From Serripes groenlandicus (lineage: Eukaryota; Mollusca; Bivalvia; Cardiida; Cardiidae): DNA of 64,000 nucleotides. Position 1 is the stretch's first letter, and every line of letters starts with the position of its first letter. Both the position numbers and the translations under genes were made by a program. The notes below the pieces were generated by a model. The model searched no databases. It was not told where the DNA came from and saw only the letters and a program-made list of their open reading frames with translations. Location of the stretch: NCBI GenBank assembly GCA_031761405.1, contig JASEVX010000003.1, forward strand, positions 16,874,379 through 16,938,378, written 5' to 3'. Positions 1 through 11,807 of the stretch are shown one piece after another.

Positions 1-399
1 TATAAGCTAAATTGTTGGTACTGTTTACTATTTCCCCCAGAATCAAAACGCCTGTGATTAATTGACTCATAAAGTAGCTGAATTTACGGCGGTTATACGA
101 GCAATCAATTTTTATTATAACAGTTTTTAATGAGCAACTGTTATTACTTTTAATATTAATCCATTGACACATTCCTAATAAAATCCTTCAACTCTTGTCG
201 TTTCGTGGTGAAATGCAGACCATATGAAAGTATACAATAAACTGGTTATTGACCATGATTTTGGAAATCGTCGTTGGACCTCAGTCTTGTTGCAAGTTCA
301 TTATACGGCGTCAATAACCTAGTAATACCAATCCTTTTTATCCCCCGCTCTTTCGAAGAAAAAAGGGGGTTATTAATTTGGGTTTGTCCGTCTGTCTGT

Positions 400-640
400 G
401 TCTGTCCGTCCTAAAGCCCACCCACCATCCTTATAAAGACACTTAGATAAGTAGATTTTTTCTATTTGTTATAACGGGTATCTCATTTGCATATTAATGT
501 TATTCATTCCGTAAAAGGGGGTTAATTACGGAATGAATGCCATACTTGTGGGGTGCACCCCACAAGTAAACATCAAAGGAAATAACCCCACAAGTACACT
601 CCCATGAGTTTGTCCGTCTGTCTGTCACACTTCGTTTCCG
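400..640 (+). repeat. Double-hairpin module, copy 1
   Basis: This module is shared with 53280-53460 and 53530-53700. It contains an inverted repeat ATTCATTCCGTAA/TTACGGAATGAAT around a short G-rich loop (about 499-537). Then comes a perfect 24-bp palindrome whose half is ACTTGTGGGGTG (about 545-568), followed by a GTCCGTCTGTCTGTC run. It forms the head of the Helentron-like element, upstream of the tandem array. Confidence 0.8.
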
Positions 641-3115
641 TACAATAACTGCCACAAATGTGAACCGTGTTTTTTTCAAACTTGGTAACAAGGTTAAATG
701 CCTTAAGGGCTAGGCCAAGTTCGATCTACACTTTCGGCGGACTTTATTCGGTGGAGTTATGGCTCCTTATTTAACAAAAAATGTCGTTTGTTGCTGTTTC
801 CGTGCAATAACTGCCACAAATGTGAACCGTTTTTTTCAAACTTGGTAACAAGGTTAAATGCCTTAAGGGCTAGTCCAAGTTCGATCGTCACTTTCGGTGG
901 AGTTATGGCCCCTTAATTAACAAAAAATGTCGTTTGTTGCTGTTTCCGTGCAATAACTGCCACAAATGTGAACCATTTTTTTTTTCAAACTTGGTAACAA
1001 GGTTAAATGGGCTAGTCCAAGTTCGATCGTCACTTTCGGCGGACTTTATTCGGTGGAGTTATGGCCCCTTATTTAACAAATAATGTCGTTTGTTGCTTTT
1101 TCCGTGCAATTACTGCTACAAATTTGAACCGTTTTTGTTTTCAAACTTGGTAACAAGGTTAAATGCCTTAAGGGCTAGGCCAAGTTCGATCGTCACTTTC
1201 GGCAGACTTTATTCGGTGGAGTTATGGCCCCCTAATTAACAAAAAAATGTCATTTGTTGCTGTTTCCGAGCCTTAAGGGCTAGGCCAAGTTCGATCTACA
1301 CTTTCGGCGGACTTTATTCGGTGGAGTTATGGCCCCTTAATTAACAAAAAATTTCGTTTGTTTTTCAAACTTGGTTACAACCTAGGCCAAGTTTGAGTGT
1401 CACTTTCGGTGGAGTTATGGCCCCTTAATTAACAAAAAATGTCGTTTGCTGCTTTTTCCGTGCAATAACTGCCACAAATGTGAACCGGTTTTTTTTTCAA
1501 ACTTGGTAACAACGTTAAATGCTTTAAAGGCTAGGCCAAGTTCGATCTACACTTTCGGCGGACTTTATTCGGTGGAGTTATGGCCCCTTAATTAACAAAA
1601 AATGTCGTTTGTTTTTCAAACTTGGTAACAACCTAGGCCAAATTCGATCGTCACTTTCGGTGGACTTTATTCGGTGGAGTTATGGACCCCTAATTAACAA
1701 AAAATGTCGTTTGTTGCTGTTTCCGTGCAATAACTGCCACAAATGTGAACCGTTTTTTTCAAACTTGGTAACAAGGTTAAATGCCTTAAGGGCTAGTCCA
1801 AGTTCGATCGTCACTTTCGGTGGAGTTATGGCCCCTTAATTAACAAAAGATGTCGTTTGTTGCTGTTTCCGTGCAATAACTGCCACAAATGTGAACCATT
1901 TTTTTTTCAAACTTGGTAACAAGGTTAAATGGGCTAGTCCAAGTTCGATCGTCACTTTCGGCGGACTTTATTCGGTGGAGTTATGGCCCCTTATTTAACA
2001 AAAAATGTCGTTTGTTGCTTTTTCCGTGCAATTACTGCTTCAAATTTTAACCGTTTTTGTTTTCAAACTTGGTAACAAGGTTAAATGCCTTAAGGGCTAG
2101 GCCAAGTTCGATCGTCACTTTCGGCAGACTTTATTCGGTGGAGTTATGGCCCCCTAATTAACAAAAAAAATGTCATTTGTTGCTGTTTCCGAGCCTTAAG
2201 GGCTAGGCCAAGTTCGATCTACACTTTCGGCGGACTTTATTCGGTGGAGTTATGGCCCCTTAATTAACAAAAAATTTCGTTTGTTTTTCAAACTTGGTTA
2301 CAATTTAGGCCAAGTTTGAGTGTCACTATCGGTGGAGTTATGGCCCCTTAATTAACAAAAAATGTCGTTTGCTGCTTTTTCCGTGCAATAACTGCCACAA
2401 ATGTGAACCGGTTTTTTTTTCAAACTTGGTAACAACGTTAAATGCTTTAAAGGCTAGGCCAAGTTCGATCTTCACTTTCGGCGGACTTTATTTGGTGGAG
2501 TTATGGCCCCTTAATTAACAAAAAATGTCGTTTGTTTTTCAAACTTGGTAACAACCTAGGCCAAATTCGATCGTCACTTTCGGTGGACTTTATTCGGTGG
2601 AGTTATGGACCCTTAATTAACAAAAAATGTCGTTTGTTGCTGTTTCCGTGCAATAACTGCCACAAATGTGAACCGGTTTTTTTTCAAACTTGGTAACAAC
2701 GTTCAATGCCTTAAGGGCTAGGCCAAGGTCGATCTTCACTTTCGGCAGACTTTATTCAGTGGAGTTAATTGCTGTTTCCGTGCAATAACTGCCACAAATG
2801 GGAACCGGTTTTTTTCAAACTTGGTAACAACGTAAAATGCCTTAAGGGCTAGGCCAAGTTCGATCATCACTTTGTCATTTGTTACTGTTTCCGTGCAATT
2901 ACTGCCACAAATGTGAACTGTTTTGTTTTTTTCAAACTTGGTAACAAGGTTATGCCTTAACAGCTAGGCCAAGTTCGATCATCACTTTGTCATTTGTTAC
3001 TGTTTCCGTGCAATTACTGCCACAAATGTGAACTGTTTTGTTTTTTTCAAACTTGGTAACAAGGTTATGCCTTAACAGCTAGGCCAAGTTCGATCATCAC
3101 TTTCGGCGGACTTTA
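640..3115 (+). repeat. Minisatellite/satellite core, ~150-bp units with ~920-bp higher-order repeat
   Basis: Units carry the recurring phrases GGTGGAGTTATGGCCCCTTA, TGTCGTTTGTTGCTGTTTCC, AACTGCCACAAATGTGAACC, TTTCAAACTTGGTAACAAGG and GGGCTAGGCCAAGTTCGATC. Variant units recur in the same order about 922 bp apart: for example, the variant with CGTGCAATTACTGCT at about 1084 returns at about 2006, and the deleted TTTCCGAGCCTTAAGG variant at about 1260 returns at about 2185. This indicates duplication of a multi-unit block. The last two units (about 2866-3105) are a near-identical pair of about 120 bp. No convincing coding content; reading frames crossing it are by-products of the repeat. Confidence 0.9.
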
Positions 3116-4742
3116 TTCCTACAATATTTTCTGCAAGCGGGGGATATAAATTTCATGAATTTGCTTGTACTTTATATTAGAATATAATGTTCTTCAAATG
3201 GGTGAGGCCTTTTGTTACAAAATTATAAAGCACAATTAAAAAGAAAATCATAGATTATACATGACAACATAGCAGTTCATTATTTCTCCTGTACATGCAA
3301 CGCATCAAAAAATAATTGTTTATAAATACTGTTTTATATCATGGATATTGTATGTTCGTCGGTAGGGGACAGTCACAATAGTAGCTACTAATACATATTC
3401 TGTTTTCTAATTTTCCAATAGTGGTCCAGTTACCTGCCTCTTTTCAGAAAAAAAGTTGCATTAAAGGTTGGCATGGATACGAGTGTTAGGTTCACCAGTT
3501 TATATGAAGACAATATAGCATCTATAGAAACATCTGCTCCGACTACAGCACATAGTGACCTCTCGTAAGCTTTGCAAGTAAAATGTCAACAGCGTCGTTG
3601 ATCCCAATTTTTCTTTAACATTGTTAGCAAATACATAAATTGAAAACGTGCTATTTCTCCAAAATTACACTTTTGCAAAACCTACCTTCAAGTGTCTAGC
3701 TTATGAATAGCATTACATTCAAAGTAGTGCGATGGGCGAATCGATTTACGCACGGATCATCTATACGTGCTATTACTGCGATTATATTGACTAGGAGGCG
3801 CGAAACAAGGCTTTACTGAAAATAGAACGATTCCAAGTTACAGACATAATTTCATTGAATTGTCATTTAGGCCAATATATCATAATCTATTCTTCACACA
3901 AATACCATACGGTTTGGTTTCCTAGGAACATAGTACAGTGAAACTCATCCAAGGGAGAGACGAAATTTGGCTGTTGATCACAGGTGACTGCTTAATACAA
4001 TTTGACTGCTAAACAGAAGTGACGACTTACACAAGTGTGACTGTAGTTTGATTGGAACTTCACTCGAGTTTAAAGATAAGTTCTACCATGGCGGATAATT
4101 CCTCTACCTATGTATTTCTTGGCTTTCCCACGCCATTACTCCACTAAACATTCGTCCTTGACCAAAATTCCTTACAAACCTTTAAGCAAATTACTGGAAG
4201 AGGAACGATGGCCTTTCAATAATTGGAACGAATTTAGGCCGAGCCAGGATGCGAACTTACGACCCGTGAATTGAGCGTCCTCTTAGTCTATGTTGCGATA
4301 CTTTGTTTGTTCATTTGATTGTTATTGTGTTTTGGTTGTTACATGTATGTATAGGTGTAATGTGCATTTCCGTGGAGTAATTGATATATATGTATGTTAT
4401 TTAACCTATTTTTTATTTCTTGAATGCAAATGATTTTGTGAATGTATGTATTTTTGTATATAACAAATTGTGTATGATAGCTAAGAGCAGGTGTAAGAAA
4501 ATACGCACAATCGTTTATACATATGTATATAGAGTGACATGTAGGCCCAATGTGGCTGGTTGTTGTGGTTTATTATTGGAATTATTTATATTTGTAAATA
4601 ACATATGTCACTATAATAAAGTTTCGTTCGTTCGTGTGTTCGTTCGTTCTTTTATTTCAGAAAGTGCATCATTTGTAATACAGACATGAAGTGAGATTGT
4701 TGGTTTTGTCCTGTTATCCGCCAAAGTTCTGGACCAACCCCA

Positions 4743-6051
4743 CCCCTCGACTTTAGACGAAGCGAACTATTTGGCTAAATACCAGAAGGTTACAAACTGT
4801 TATTGAACTGTTAACTGTTTCAAGACACCACCTACAGGTGATATCTGATATTTTTTCTAAATCAAAGTGAATTCGCAGTAAGAGACTTCTTGCAATATAA
4901 TCAGATTTTTTTAATATATCTATAGGTGCTCCCTATTTACGAAAAAATGTAAAATAATTATAAACAAATATTAAGGAGCATACTTTGGCCATAAAAAAAG
5001 AATAATAAGTAATTGTCTAGACGATAAAAATGTTAATGTCGTATTTTTGGCCTGATCAAAACATGTTCGGAATTCGTATTGCTGTCGTCTTTTATTACGA
5101 ACAGAAAATAATAAAGTAAAGACTTTCAGAAAATCAAGGAATACATTTATGATGAACGAGGTTAAAACATGACGGCCAAAATGATCCTTTATCGATCACC
5201 TGCATTATGGTGAAGAAGCAAATATATCAGCCATTTTCTGATGCCACCTGGTGACTGACTTTTCAACCAGTTAATATGACAGGAACAAATGATGTAAGGG
5301 GTCACATTTCTGCTAAACCCTTTCACTATTAGAGACGGTTTCTGAAGCCTTTTCAGCAGACGACTTAGGAAATGATTGTCGCCAAAAGAACAATTGCTCA
5401 TTATGAGAAAGTTATCCTTTTGCCACAATGTTTGATAGATAATTAAACTTTGTATGAGTGATTCTATAGCTCATGTATAGGAATTTGGAATCTTTCATGT
5501 TGGTACCACTTTTTTTTAGGGAAACGACGTCGCTCCATTTGACGTTACGCCAAGATAAAGTGTTACGGAAATGACCTCACGTCGCTAATGCTGTCGTTTA
5601 CCGTCGTTTTTTTGACGAACGGGAGAAACATATTTTGTACAGAGTTCCATTTATTTTTAACTTTTTCGTACAAATGTTAATCAACACGAAAATAACACAG
5701 CACTTTAATGATATATAAATATCGATTTTTATAAAAAAAAGATTAAAAAAGACGACAATAATTTTCAATCCGTGTTTTTAGTCTCATGTTATACATAATT
5801 AAAATGGCGGCTCCCTTGGCTTTACCCAGTTTCATTTAAGAAAGGTTCATGGGTTATTGAAAAAAAAATCTCACACCTGTTACCTATGACCGAAAAAAAA
5901 CATTTATGGGTTGTTTTTTTGTATTATTCCTAGAAACAATATCAGATATCAACTGTAGGTGGTGTCTTGAAACAGTTAAAAGTTCAAAAATAGTTTGTAA
6001 CCTTCTGGTATTTCGCCAAATAGTTAGCCTCGTCTAAAGAAAGTCGAGGGG
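4743..6051. repeat. Large inverted repeat inside copy 1
   Basis: About 110 bp at 4743-4853 (containing ACCAGAAGGTTACAAACTGT and CAAGACACCACCTACAGGTG) reappear inverted at about 5937-6051. The adjoining phrase AATCAAAGTGAATTCGC occurs at both 4861 and 6133 in direct orientation. Copy 2 has a single uninterrupted version (about 59600-59760). So the intervening ~1.1 kb in copy 1 came from an inverted duplication or foldback insertion. The interior also has one arm of the TTAACCCTTTCCC inverted-repeat family (about 5316-5431). No gene seen. Confidence 0.7.
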
Positions 6052-6569
6052 TCATCGCGGGTTATACAATCTCTTGTGGTAACTAAAAAAAATAAAAAAT
6101 GAAGTAATAAAATAAAGTTTTTATGGTTCATAAATCAAAGTGAATTCGCGGTAAGAGACTACTTGCAATATAATCAGATCTTTTGATTATTCCTATGTAC
6201 CATAAAAACTTAATATTATTCCTTTTTATTTTATTTTTCTTACCACAAGAGATGGTATGACCTGCAGTAACCTGTTTTCCAACTTAGCAAAGATATTAAC
6301 CAGGCAAACATTATGTAAAAGTTTCAGCATTGTTAAGATAAAAAGTTGCCACCTAAAGAGGGTTAACAATAATTTCATAAAGATTGCGTGAACATAGTGG
6401 CATCTAGAGAGTTAACAAGCAAAAGGTGGAAATATAGGCTCCTTTAGCCGGGCAATATCTCCTAGCTCCTTGATAACGTCTGTCGGTGGCAACTGACCAT
6501 TTAAATACAGTTTGTCATATGAAAGGATGCACACTTTTCCTCGTCCTTAAGCACCATTCTCACTGTTCA

Positions 6570-7060
6570 GGATTTGGTCCCGGTATCTCCCGGTGTAAAA
6601 TAACTGGTATACTGGGATGATTCAGGACTTTTTGCCTAAAGGTCAATTGCATTCTCAAATTCCCGTCCCCCCCCCCCCCCCGGATATCCCCGTTTGATCC
6701 CGGATTAACCCGGTTGTGTACGCTTCATTTGCGTTGTTGCGCCGACGTGTCCATCCCGGTATAAACCTTTGTGACTAAGTTCGTGTCCCGGTGGCCGACG
6801 GTCCAACTAAGTATAGACCCAGTTATCCGTCGGTGGAGGTCCAGTGGATGCCCAGTAACCCCCGTTTGTCTACAATGCATTGACTACTCCCGACCACCCC
6901 CGGATTACCACGGACTGTAACAGTAGAGACCCATGATCAAGCTGATTATTGATGTTTCTCACGATGACACCCGGTTGTATAAAACATATAAAACATCTGG
7001 GAGTGTCTGCCAGTTCGAGCCGGGGAACAACAGGGTTCATAAATAATCATCCTGAACTTC
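6570..7060. repeat. Degenerate CCCGG-rich short-period array (copy 1)
   Basis: A GC-rich patch within AT-rich sequence. Words such as GGTCCCGGTATCTCCCGGTG, CCCGGATTAACCCGG and GTGTCCCGGTGGCC recur every ~14-25 bp with drift. It includes a C-run at 6667-6681. The corresponding patch in copy 2 is 60185-60700. Frames opened across it lack any recognised domain. Confidence 0.6.
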
Positions 7061-7611
7061 TACTTCATATGTGGATCCAGACTGCTCTGTTTGCATTAAT
7101 GATCCGGGTGTGGACATAGACACTTGTTGTACTTAACTGTTAGACGGACTAACACTACCTGATGTATTCTGTGAAAAGAATGTAGGTGACTGACTGTTCA
7201 TTGTTTGTCATATATCGGGTAAATCGTTCACCGCATCATAGGGCGAGAATAATGTTCGCTTAAAGAGATGTTTGTTTTGTCCACGATAACGTAAGAAATT
7301 AATTTCAATTTACGATTTGTTATTTGTCATGTACATCTAGATCGAAATGGCAGCTGTCAAATATTATTTTTTCCAGTGGTAGTTAAGCCTTTTTATTTGA
7401 AGGCAATTTGTAACGCAATTTGAAGTCTGAAGAAGGTAATCAAATAAGAAACGAAATCGGTCACATATTTATCTTTGGTTTTATTACATATTGTACTTTC
7501 TGAAAATCGGATTTCATTTAAGAAATAACTCACACGCACGTTGATACTCAATTCAGCAGTATGTAAATTAAATGCAATACATGTGTTTTATAACACAACA
7601 CACTGCACGTG

Positions 7612-7745
7612 TTAGCTTCGGTGATGTGTAAGTGGGCGTTCCGGTGTTCGACCCTCAGTCGCGGTGCGGCGGTCATGGTGGAGTGCTTATGGGCATTTTG
7701 ACTCAAAATAACCAATTAGTTCATTTACTGGTGTTTAAATTAGAT
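7612..7745 (+). repeat. tRNA-derived SINE head remnant (copy 1 of long repeat)
   Basis: A B-box-like GTGTTCGACCCTCAGTCGCGG phrase, split here as GTGTTCGACC and CAGTCGCGG, is followed by GGTCATGGTGGAGTG. The same head is seen in copy 2 at about 61262-61345 and resembles the SINE pieces at 21911 and 52190. There is no cloverleaf, so it is not a functional tRNA. Confidence 0.5.
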
Positions 7746-8120
7746 TACAGCATTGACAAACAGTTTAATAAGTAAACAAGCTATTTCAGCGACTAGTGTT
7801 GGTGAATAATAAAGATTGACTTTTGAAAACAGTGTGACAAATGGTGGAATACTCCTATTCTTTTCAATTATAATCATACACTTTTAGAGATTTTCTGATT
7901 TTTACCCAGATGTTTTTAAATTTTCTGCTGCAAGAGCTGTGGAAAACTGGCTTATAACATCGTTTTAGAGACGGTTGACCATACATCCATTCCAGAGTCA
8001 ACAAACAACACAAGTAATAAACGGATACTAAGTTCCTAATAACACAGGCAGCTCCGCCGAAACAAAAGGTTTCAAAGAGTAATTTTCGCGCCAAACAGAT
8101 GATGTGACCTTTTTTCAGCT

Positions 8121-8540
8121 CACTTGAGCACACGTGCAGGTTAAGCTGTCATCAGCGTCGTCTGTCCGTCAGTCCCTTAAAATATTCCTACTAATAACTT
8201 CTAAACCAAAAAAGCAAATTCATATTAATTCCGCAGGAACGTCCTTATGTGGTCCTTTTTCAATGGTGCCCATTGAATTGAACTCCGTGTAGAACTTTGG
8301 TTGCTGCGGCATTAAAAAAGGGGAAATCGCCAAAACTTTAAAAATGTGTTGTCCAAATAGTGGGCGGATTTGAAAAAAGTGTTCCTTGCGTGGTCAAGAA
8401 TTTTCAATTTATACCGATCAATTAAACAATAGAGCTTATTTTCCTCACATGTGTGTAGTAAAAACTTAAAAAAGCTTTTCGCGCTAAAGTATGCGTCCGA
8501 TTTAAAAAAGAAAAAAAAGAAAAAAAGGCACACGGGTCTC
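8121..8540 (+). repeat. Dispersed repeat related to 53740-54010
   Basis: After the long repeat ends, the sequence runs GAGCACACGTGCAGG, then GTCTGTCCGTCAGTCC, then a block with AACTTTGGTTGCTGCGG and AAATCGCCAAAACTT. This parallels 53840-53900 (AACTTTGGATGCTGCGG, AAATTGCTAAAACTT). It belongs to the same repeat group that accompanies the hairpin modules. No protein-coding content recognised. Confidence 0.5.
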
Positions 8541-9028
8541 TTGGTTACACTCTACCTTAAAAATATGTCAACACTTGCCTAAACACATTGACGTGTATAC
8601 TCACTTCTGTCGAGGACTGCATGATATATTCTAGTCCACTGATTTCGTTATTGAGCAGGTATTCATGAGAAGTTTAAAAACTTCCGGTGGACTAACGCGT
8701 GGTCGTGGCATGAGTGATATGCAGATAGGTCTCTGGGTATTGTCTACACCGGCTTGTGCAAATGTATGCAAATGTTAACGTAAAATGATAGCAGTGAACC
8801 ATGACATGACACGCTTAGCAGCATATCTCTAAATACTTTCAACTCTTGTCAAAAGAAGTACCTTATTCAATATTGACAATGCTGAACAAATTGGTCAGTA
8901 AATAGTACAGTCGATGGATGATATGGATGTGTAAAGTCTATCTTTTTCAAAATTAAGACCAAGCAAAAACCCTCGAATAAAAATCGAAAGTTATGTTCGA
9001 TAATGAGACTTTTAATGTCGATCATCAA
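8541..9028. other. Gene-free stretch
   Basis: AT-rich sequence in which I see no gene, RNA or recognisable repeat. Confidence 0.4.
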
Positions 9029-9833
9029 CTTATTTTTAGAAGACTCATTACAGCGGCACGCAGGTTGGTACCACCAGAAGAATTGGATGATACATTTTCA
9101 TAAAGACTGTGCACCGATCCTCCGGCTGTCTTTGACGCCGATGGAATGATGCTTGTAGCAAATAAGACACAACTTGATGATGTACTTTGGACGTATATTG
9201 AGCACAAATCCCCAAACCCCATAACCACAAATAAAGACGTAAGCTATGTCTAAGAGGGTGGGCCCTTTTGAAAAGAATTACTTGGACACGAGAACAGACA
9301 TATGATGCAATTATGTTACAATACTTATTGTTCATCCATAACCATTCCGGCATGGACAATATTGTTGTTGTATTCTATTGACCAGGCATCTACAAAAGAT
9401 ACAACGCACATTCGTCGTAGTATGGGTCAAGTTGAGGCCCCAATTTATGTTGCACTTGATATGAAGAAACCAACATTGTTTAGCCAACACAAAAAAAACA
9501 AGCAATGATTCATTAATATGCTTGGTGAGTAATTTTAATCGAAACGGTATTGAAACAAAACATGCCAGTGGTGACTCTGAACTTTTAATAGCTACAACTG
9601 CTACTGAGTTGGCAAATACCCTACAGCAGTTTTAGTTGACGCCACGGATGTGATTGTTTTACATTGTTATTACGTGAAATTACATAGTTGCAAAGTTATA
9701 TTTAAAACACAAACAAAGGAAAAAAGAAATCAAAGTAGGTTATTGGATAACCAGCAGTTGAAACTGAATATTGGTCAGGATGTATGAGAAAATAAACGTT
9801 TCATACACTGTTTCCTCGGTTGCGACACCACAG
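9029..9833 (+). pseudogene. Relic of a PIN/FEN-like gene family with GCDTT motif
   Basis: Read on the + strand with stops and small shifts ignored, the segment gives a consistent series of blocks: RRLITAARRLVPPEEL, DPPAVFDADGMMLVANKTQ, STKDTTHIRRS, FINMLGE, ADVLI-like remnants, VDATDVIVLHCYY and FIHCFLGCDTTG. The order and the DxTDxxVL and GCDTT blocks match a gene family I recall from bivalve and coral genomes, which looks like a divergent XPG/FEN-PIN nuclease fold. I cannot name it. Several in-frame stops and at least two frame changes make it non-functional. AG at 9039 and CAG|GTTAAG at 9833 could be old splice sites. The family identification is from memory; the degenerate coding signal is seen. 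Confidence 0.5.
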
Positions 9834-11802
9834 GTTAAGTGTGTTACGCCAGAAAAATTACCACGGACATCATCGTCTGCCAAGTTTCATAGTCAAGCGC
9901 AAGAAAAATGTTAAACTTAATAAAATGTAGATGCAAAGCAGATTGCTCGTCTGCATGATGTACATGTACATGCAGGAAGTACGGGTTTTACAGCTCAAAA
10001 ATGTGTGCAAATGTGTAAATTGTTAAAACGCAGTTGTTGTTGATTATGACACGGATGTTGAGGCTGAGTATCTCAAATGTCTAATGTCATATTGTGCTCA
10101 ATTAATATCTTCTTATACAATTAAGATAACATCATGTACCAGTTAAACACTGTCAAACCCGACGTGTATGCATATTAAGTTAACATGTATATGTGAAGTA
10201 TTAGCATAACATGTTTTCATATTGGTGGGTGGGGAACTGACAGGGCAAAATAACTAATCAAAAGGAGATTGTTTACACCTAAATATCACATAGTATAATC
10301 AGTTTAGTATGTCAATTACATGGGATAATAAAGCTACAATGGAATACAATAATATTTTCCTCAAAAAACCTAAGCAACTTCTATTTATTATCCATTTCAC
10401 GAGATACATATTTTAATGATTCAGTATCTTTTTTTGAAAGTCAATATCTCAAAAACCTTTTTGCCAATTTTTTCAAATCAAGTTTTGGCACATCAGTATA
10501 TATTCCACTTTAATCAAAAACAGGTTTTGTTTCTGTGCACATTTGTCAGGGGTTGTCCACAGTAACATTTGTAGGGCTCTTAACCTAATATACTGCTTTG
10601 AAATTTATCAAGAGCTTGGGTTCGTTATATGTATAATGGACAAGTATCTAAGTTAGGTTACACAGGTGAGGTAAATAGGCCAAAATGGACTTCGTATTCA
10701 TTTATAAGTTTAAACTACGTTAATTGTCTTGTTCTACCTTAAATGACCATCAACGTTGTTACAGTTTGCAGATTGTCACACTTAAAAACTACAATACCAT
10801 GTTTGCTCTTTTCCTTTTGTGATTATCAATCCTACCCCTCACACGAGCATTGCAAATTTGAGAGTAGTAATAATGGAATCTTGTATGAATGTTGTTGACA
10901 TAGTCAATTCAAAATCCCATGGGCATACAATTATCATTTTTCCTTGATAAAAGACGGCATTCTTATTTGGCATATATCTCTTACGCCTGTATGACCTTAA
11001 TTAACGAATAACAACACAACCGTCCCAACAGTACTTTCAGTGCTTTGACTTAGTAATTGGCTCCTCGGAGCCAATTGCAAAAGTAGGCAAATTCCGAAGA
11101 CACTAATAGAAATATAAACTCGAAACAGTCCCTATTGTTTAAGTCTTATTACAATATCGGAAATAAATTACTTCAAATATCTCTTTCTACAGTAGCTATC
11201 CATTGCTGAAAACAATTTCGGGTCAGAAATATGTCTTGATAGACGTAAATTGTATATACTGTCAGTGAAAACATATGCATCTGTGGAATAATTTTTAAAA
11301 ATAAATTGACTGTAACCAGCTTATTCACAACACTACCATATCATACCGCCAAATAGTCTGTCACTTAAATACAAAATGCAGTAACTTGTTGTGATATCAA
11401 CCGGGAAAAAATGAATTTAATTTGACATCTCTTACGCAATTGAAAGAACTCCCAAAGAAATGGGCTGTTAAAATTTAAGAAAATACAGAATTGAAAATGA
11501 AAATGATATTTCTACGCTGTCAACAGACGAATTAGTGGAAGTCCATTTCCATGTCTGTGAATCTAGTCGAAGCAGTTTTCTCGATTCAGATTCAAACATT
11601 TTTTACAGATAATCAAGTGCCAGTGATAGCATATATACCAAAAGAGAATCAAATTATTGAAATAATAATAACATGTATTTGCTAATTTATAAAGATATAA
11701 CATATACGGCACATATGTTTTTAAGTCGAGATGTCCGAATTCAAAATCCTTTCGATTTCCATATATACAAGGCTTCTAAGCATTGCCAAATTGCATGAAT
11801 GG

Positions 11803-11807
<5 letters not shown>

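Larger units (their letters stand above)
339..3168 (+). mobile_element. Non-autonomous Helentron-like element with tandem-repeat core
   Basis: The 5' end begins TATCCCCCGCT at 339. The exact inverted copy AGCGGGGGATA lies at 3136-3146, and about 22 bp follow it, containing a short stem (AAATT/AATTT) and ending CTTGT. The second copy of the surrounding repeat (around 58070) reads CCTTTT directly into ACTTTATATTAG, so it is uninterrupted and fixes both ends to within a base or two. No target duplication is visible. An inverted repeat at the very 5' end, with its partner set inward from a hairpin 3' end, no duplication, insertion beside T residues, and a minisatellite interior are known traits of Helentron (Helitron2) derivatives. 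No Rep/helicase gene is present. Assignment to Helentron is inference; the boundaries are seen directly. Confidence 0.72.
1..8120 (+). repeat. Long repeat, copy 1 (partner at 54744-61775)
   Basis: By eye this stretch matches 54744-61775 in the same orientation, at roughly 85-95% identity in the blocks I compared. Matching blocks are 1-229 with 54744-54974, 230-338 with about 57960-58070, 3169-4850 with 58071-59715, and about 6131-8120 with 59716-61775. Copy 1 has two extra segments: the element at 339-3168 and an inverted-repeat segment at about 4850-6130. Copy 2 has an extra 54975-57960. No open protein gene was recognised in the shared part. It contains a CCCGG-rich degenerate array and a tRNA-like SINE head. 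The left limit may lie outside the window. It could be an old segmental duplication or two copies of one large transposon. Confidence 0.85.

Noticed and set aside
1609..1839. Open frame in the satellite core
   Set aside because: Produced by the repeat unit itself; same reading recurs in neighbouring units.
339..3168. Cut-and-paste transposon with terminal inverted repeats
   Set aside because: The right inverted repeat is not terminal: comparison with copy 2 places the boundary ~22 bp further out, and no target duplication is seen.
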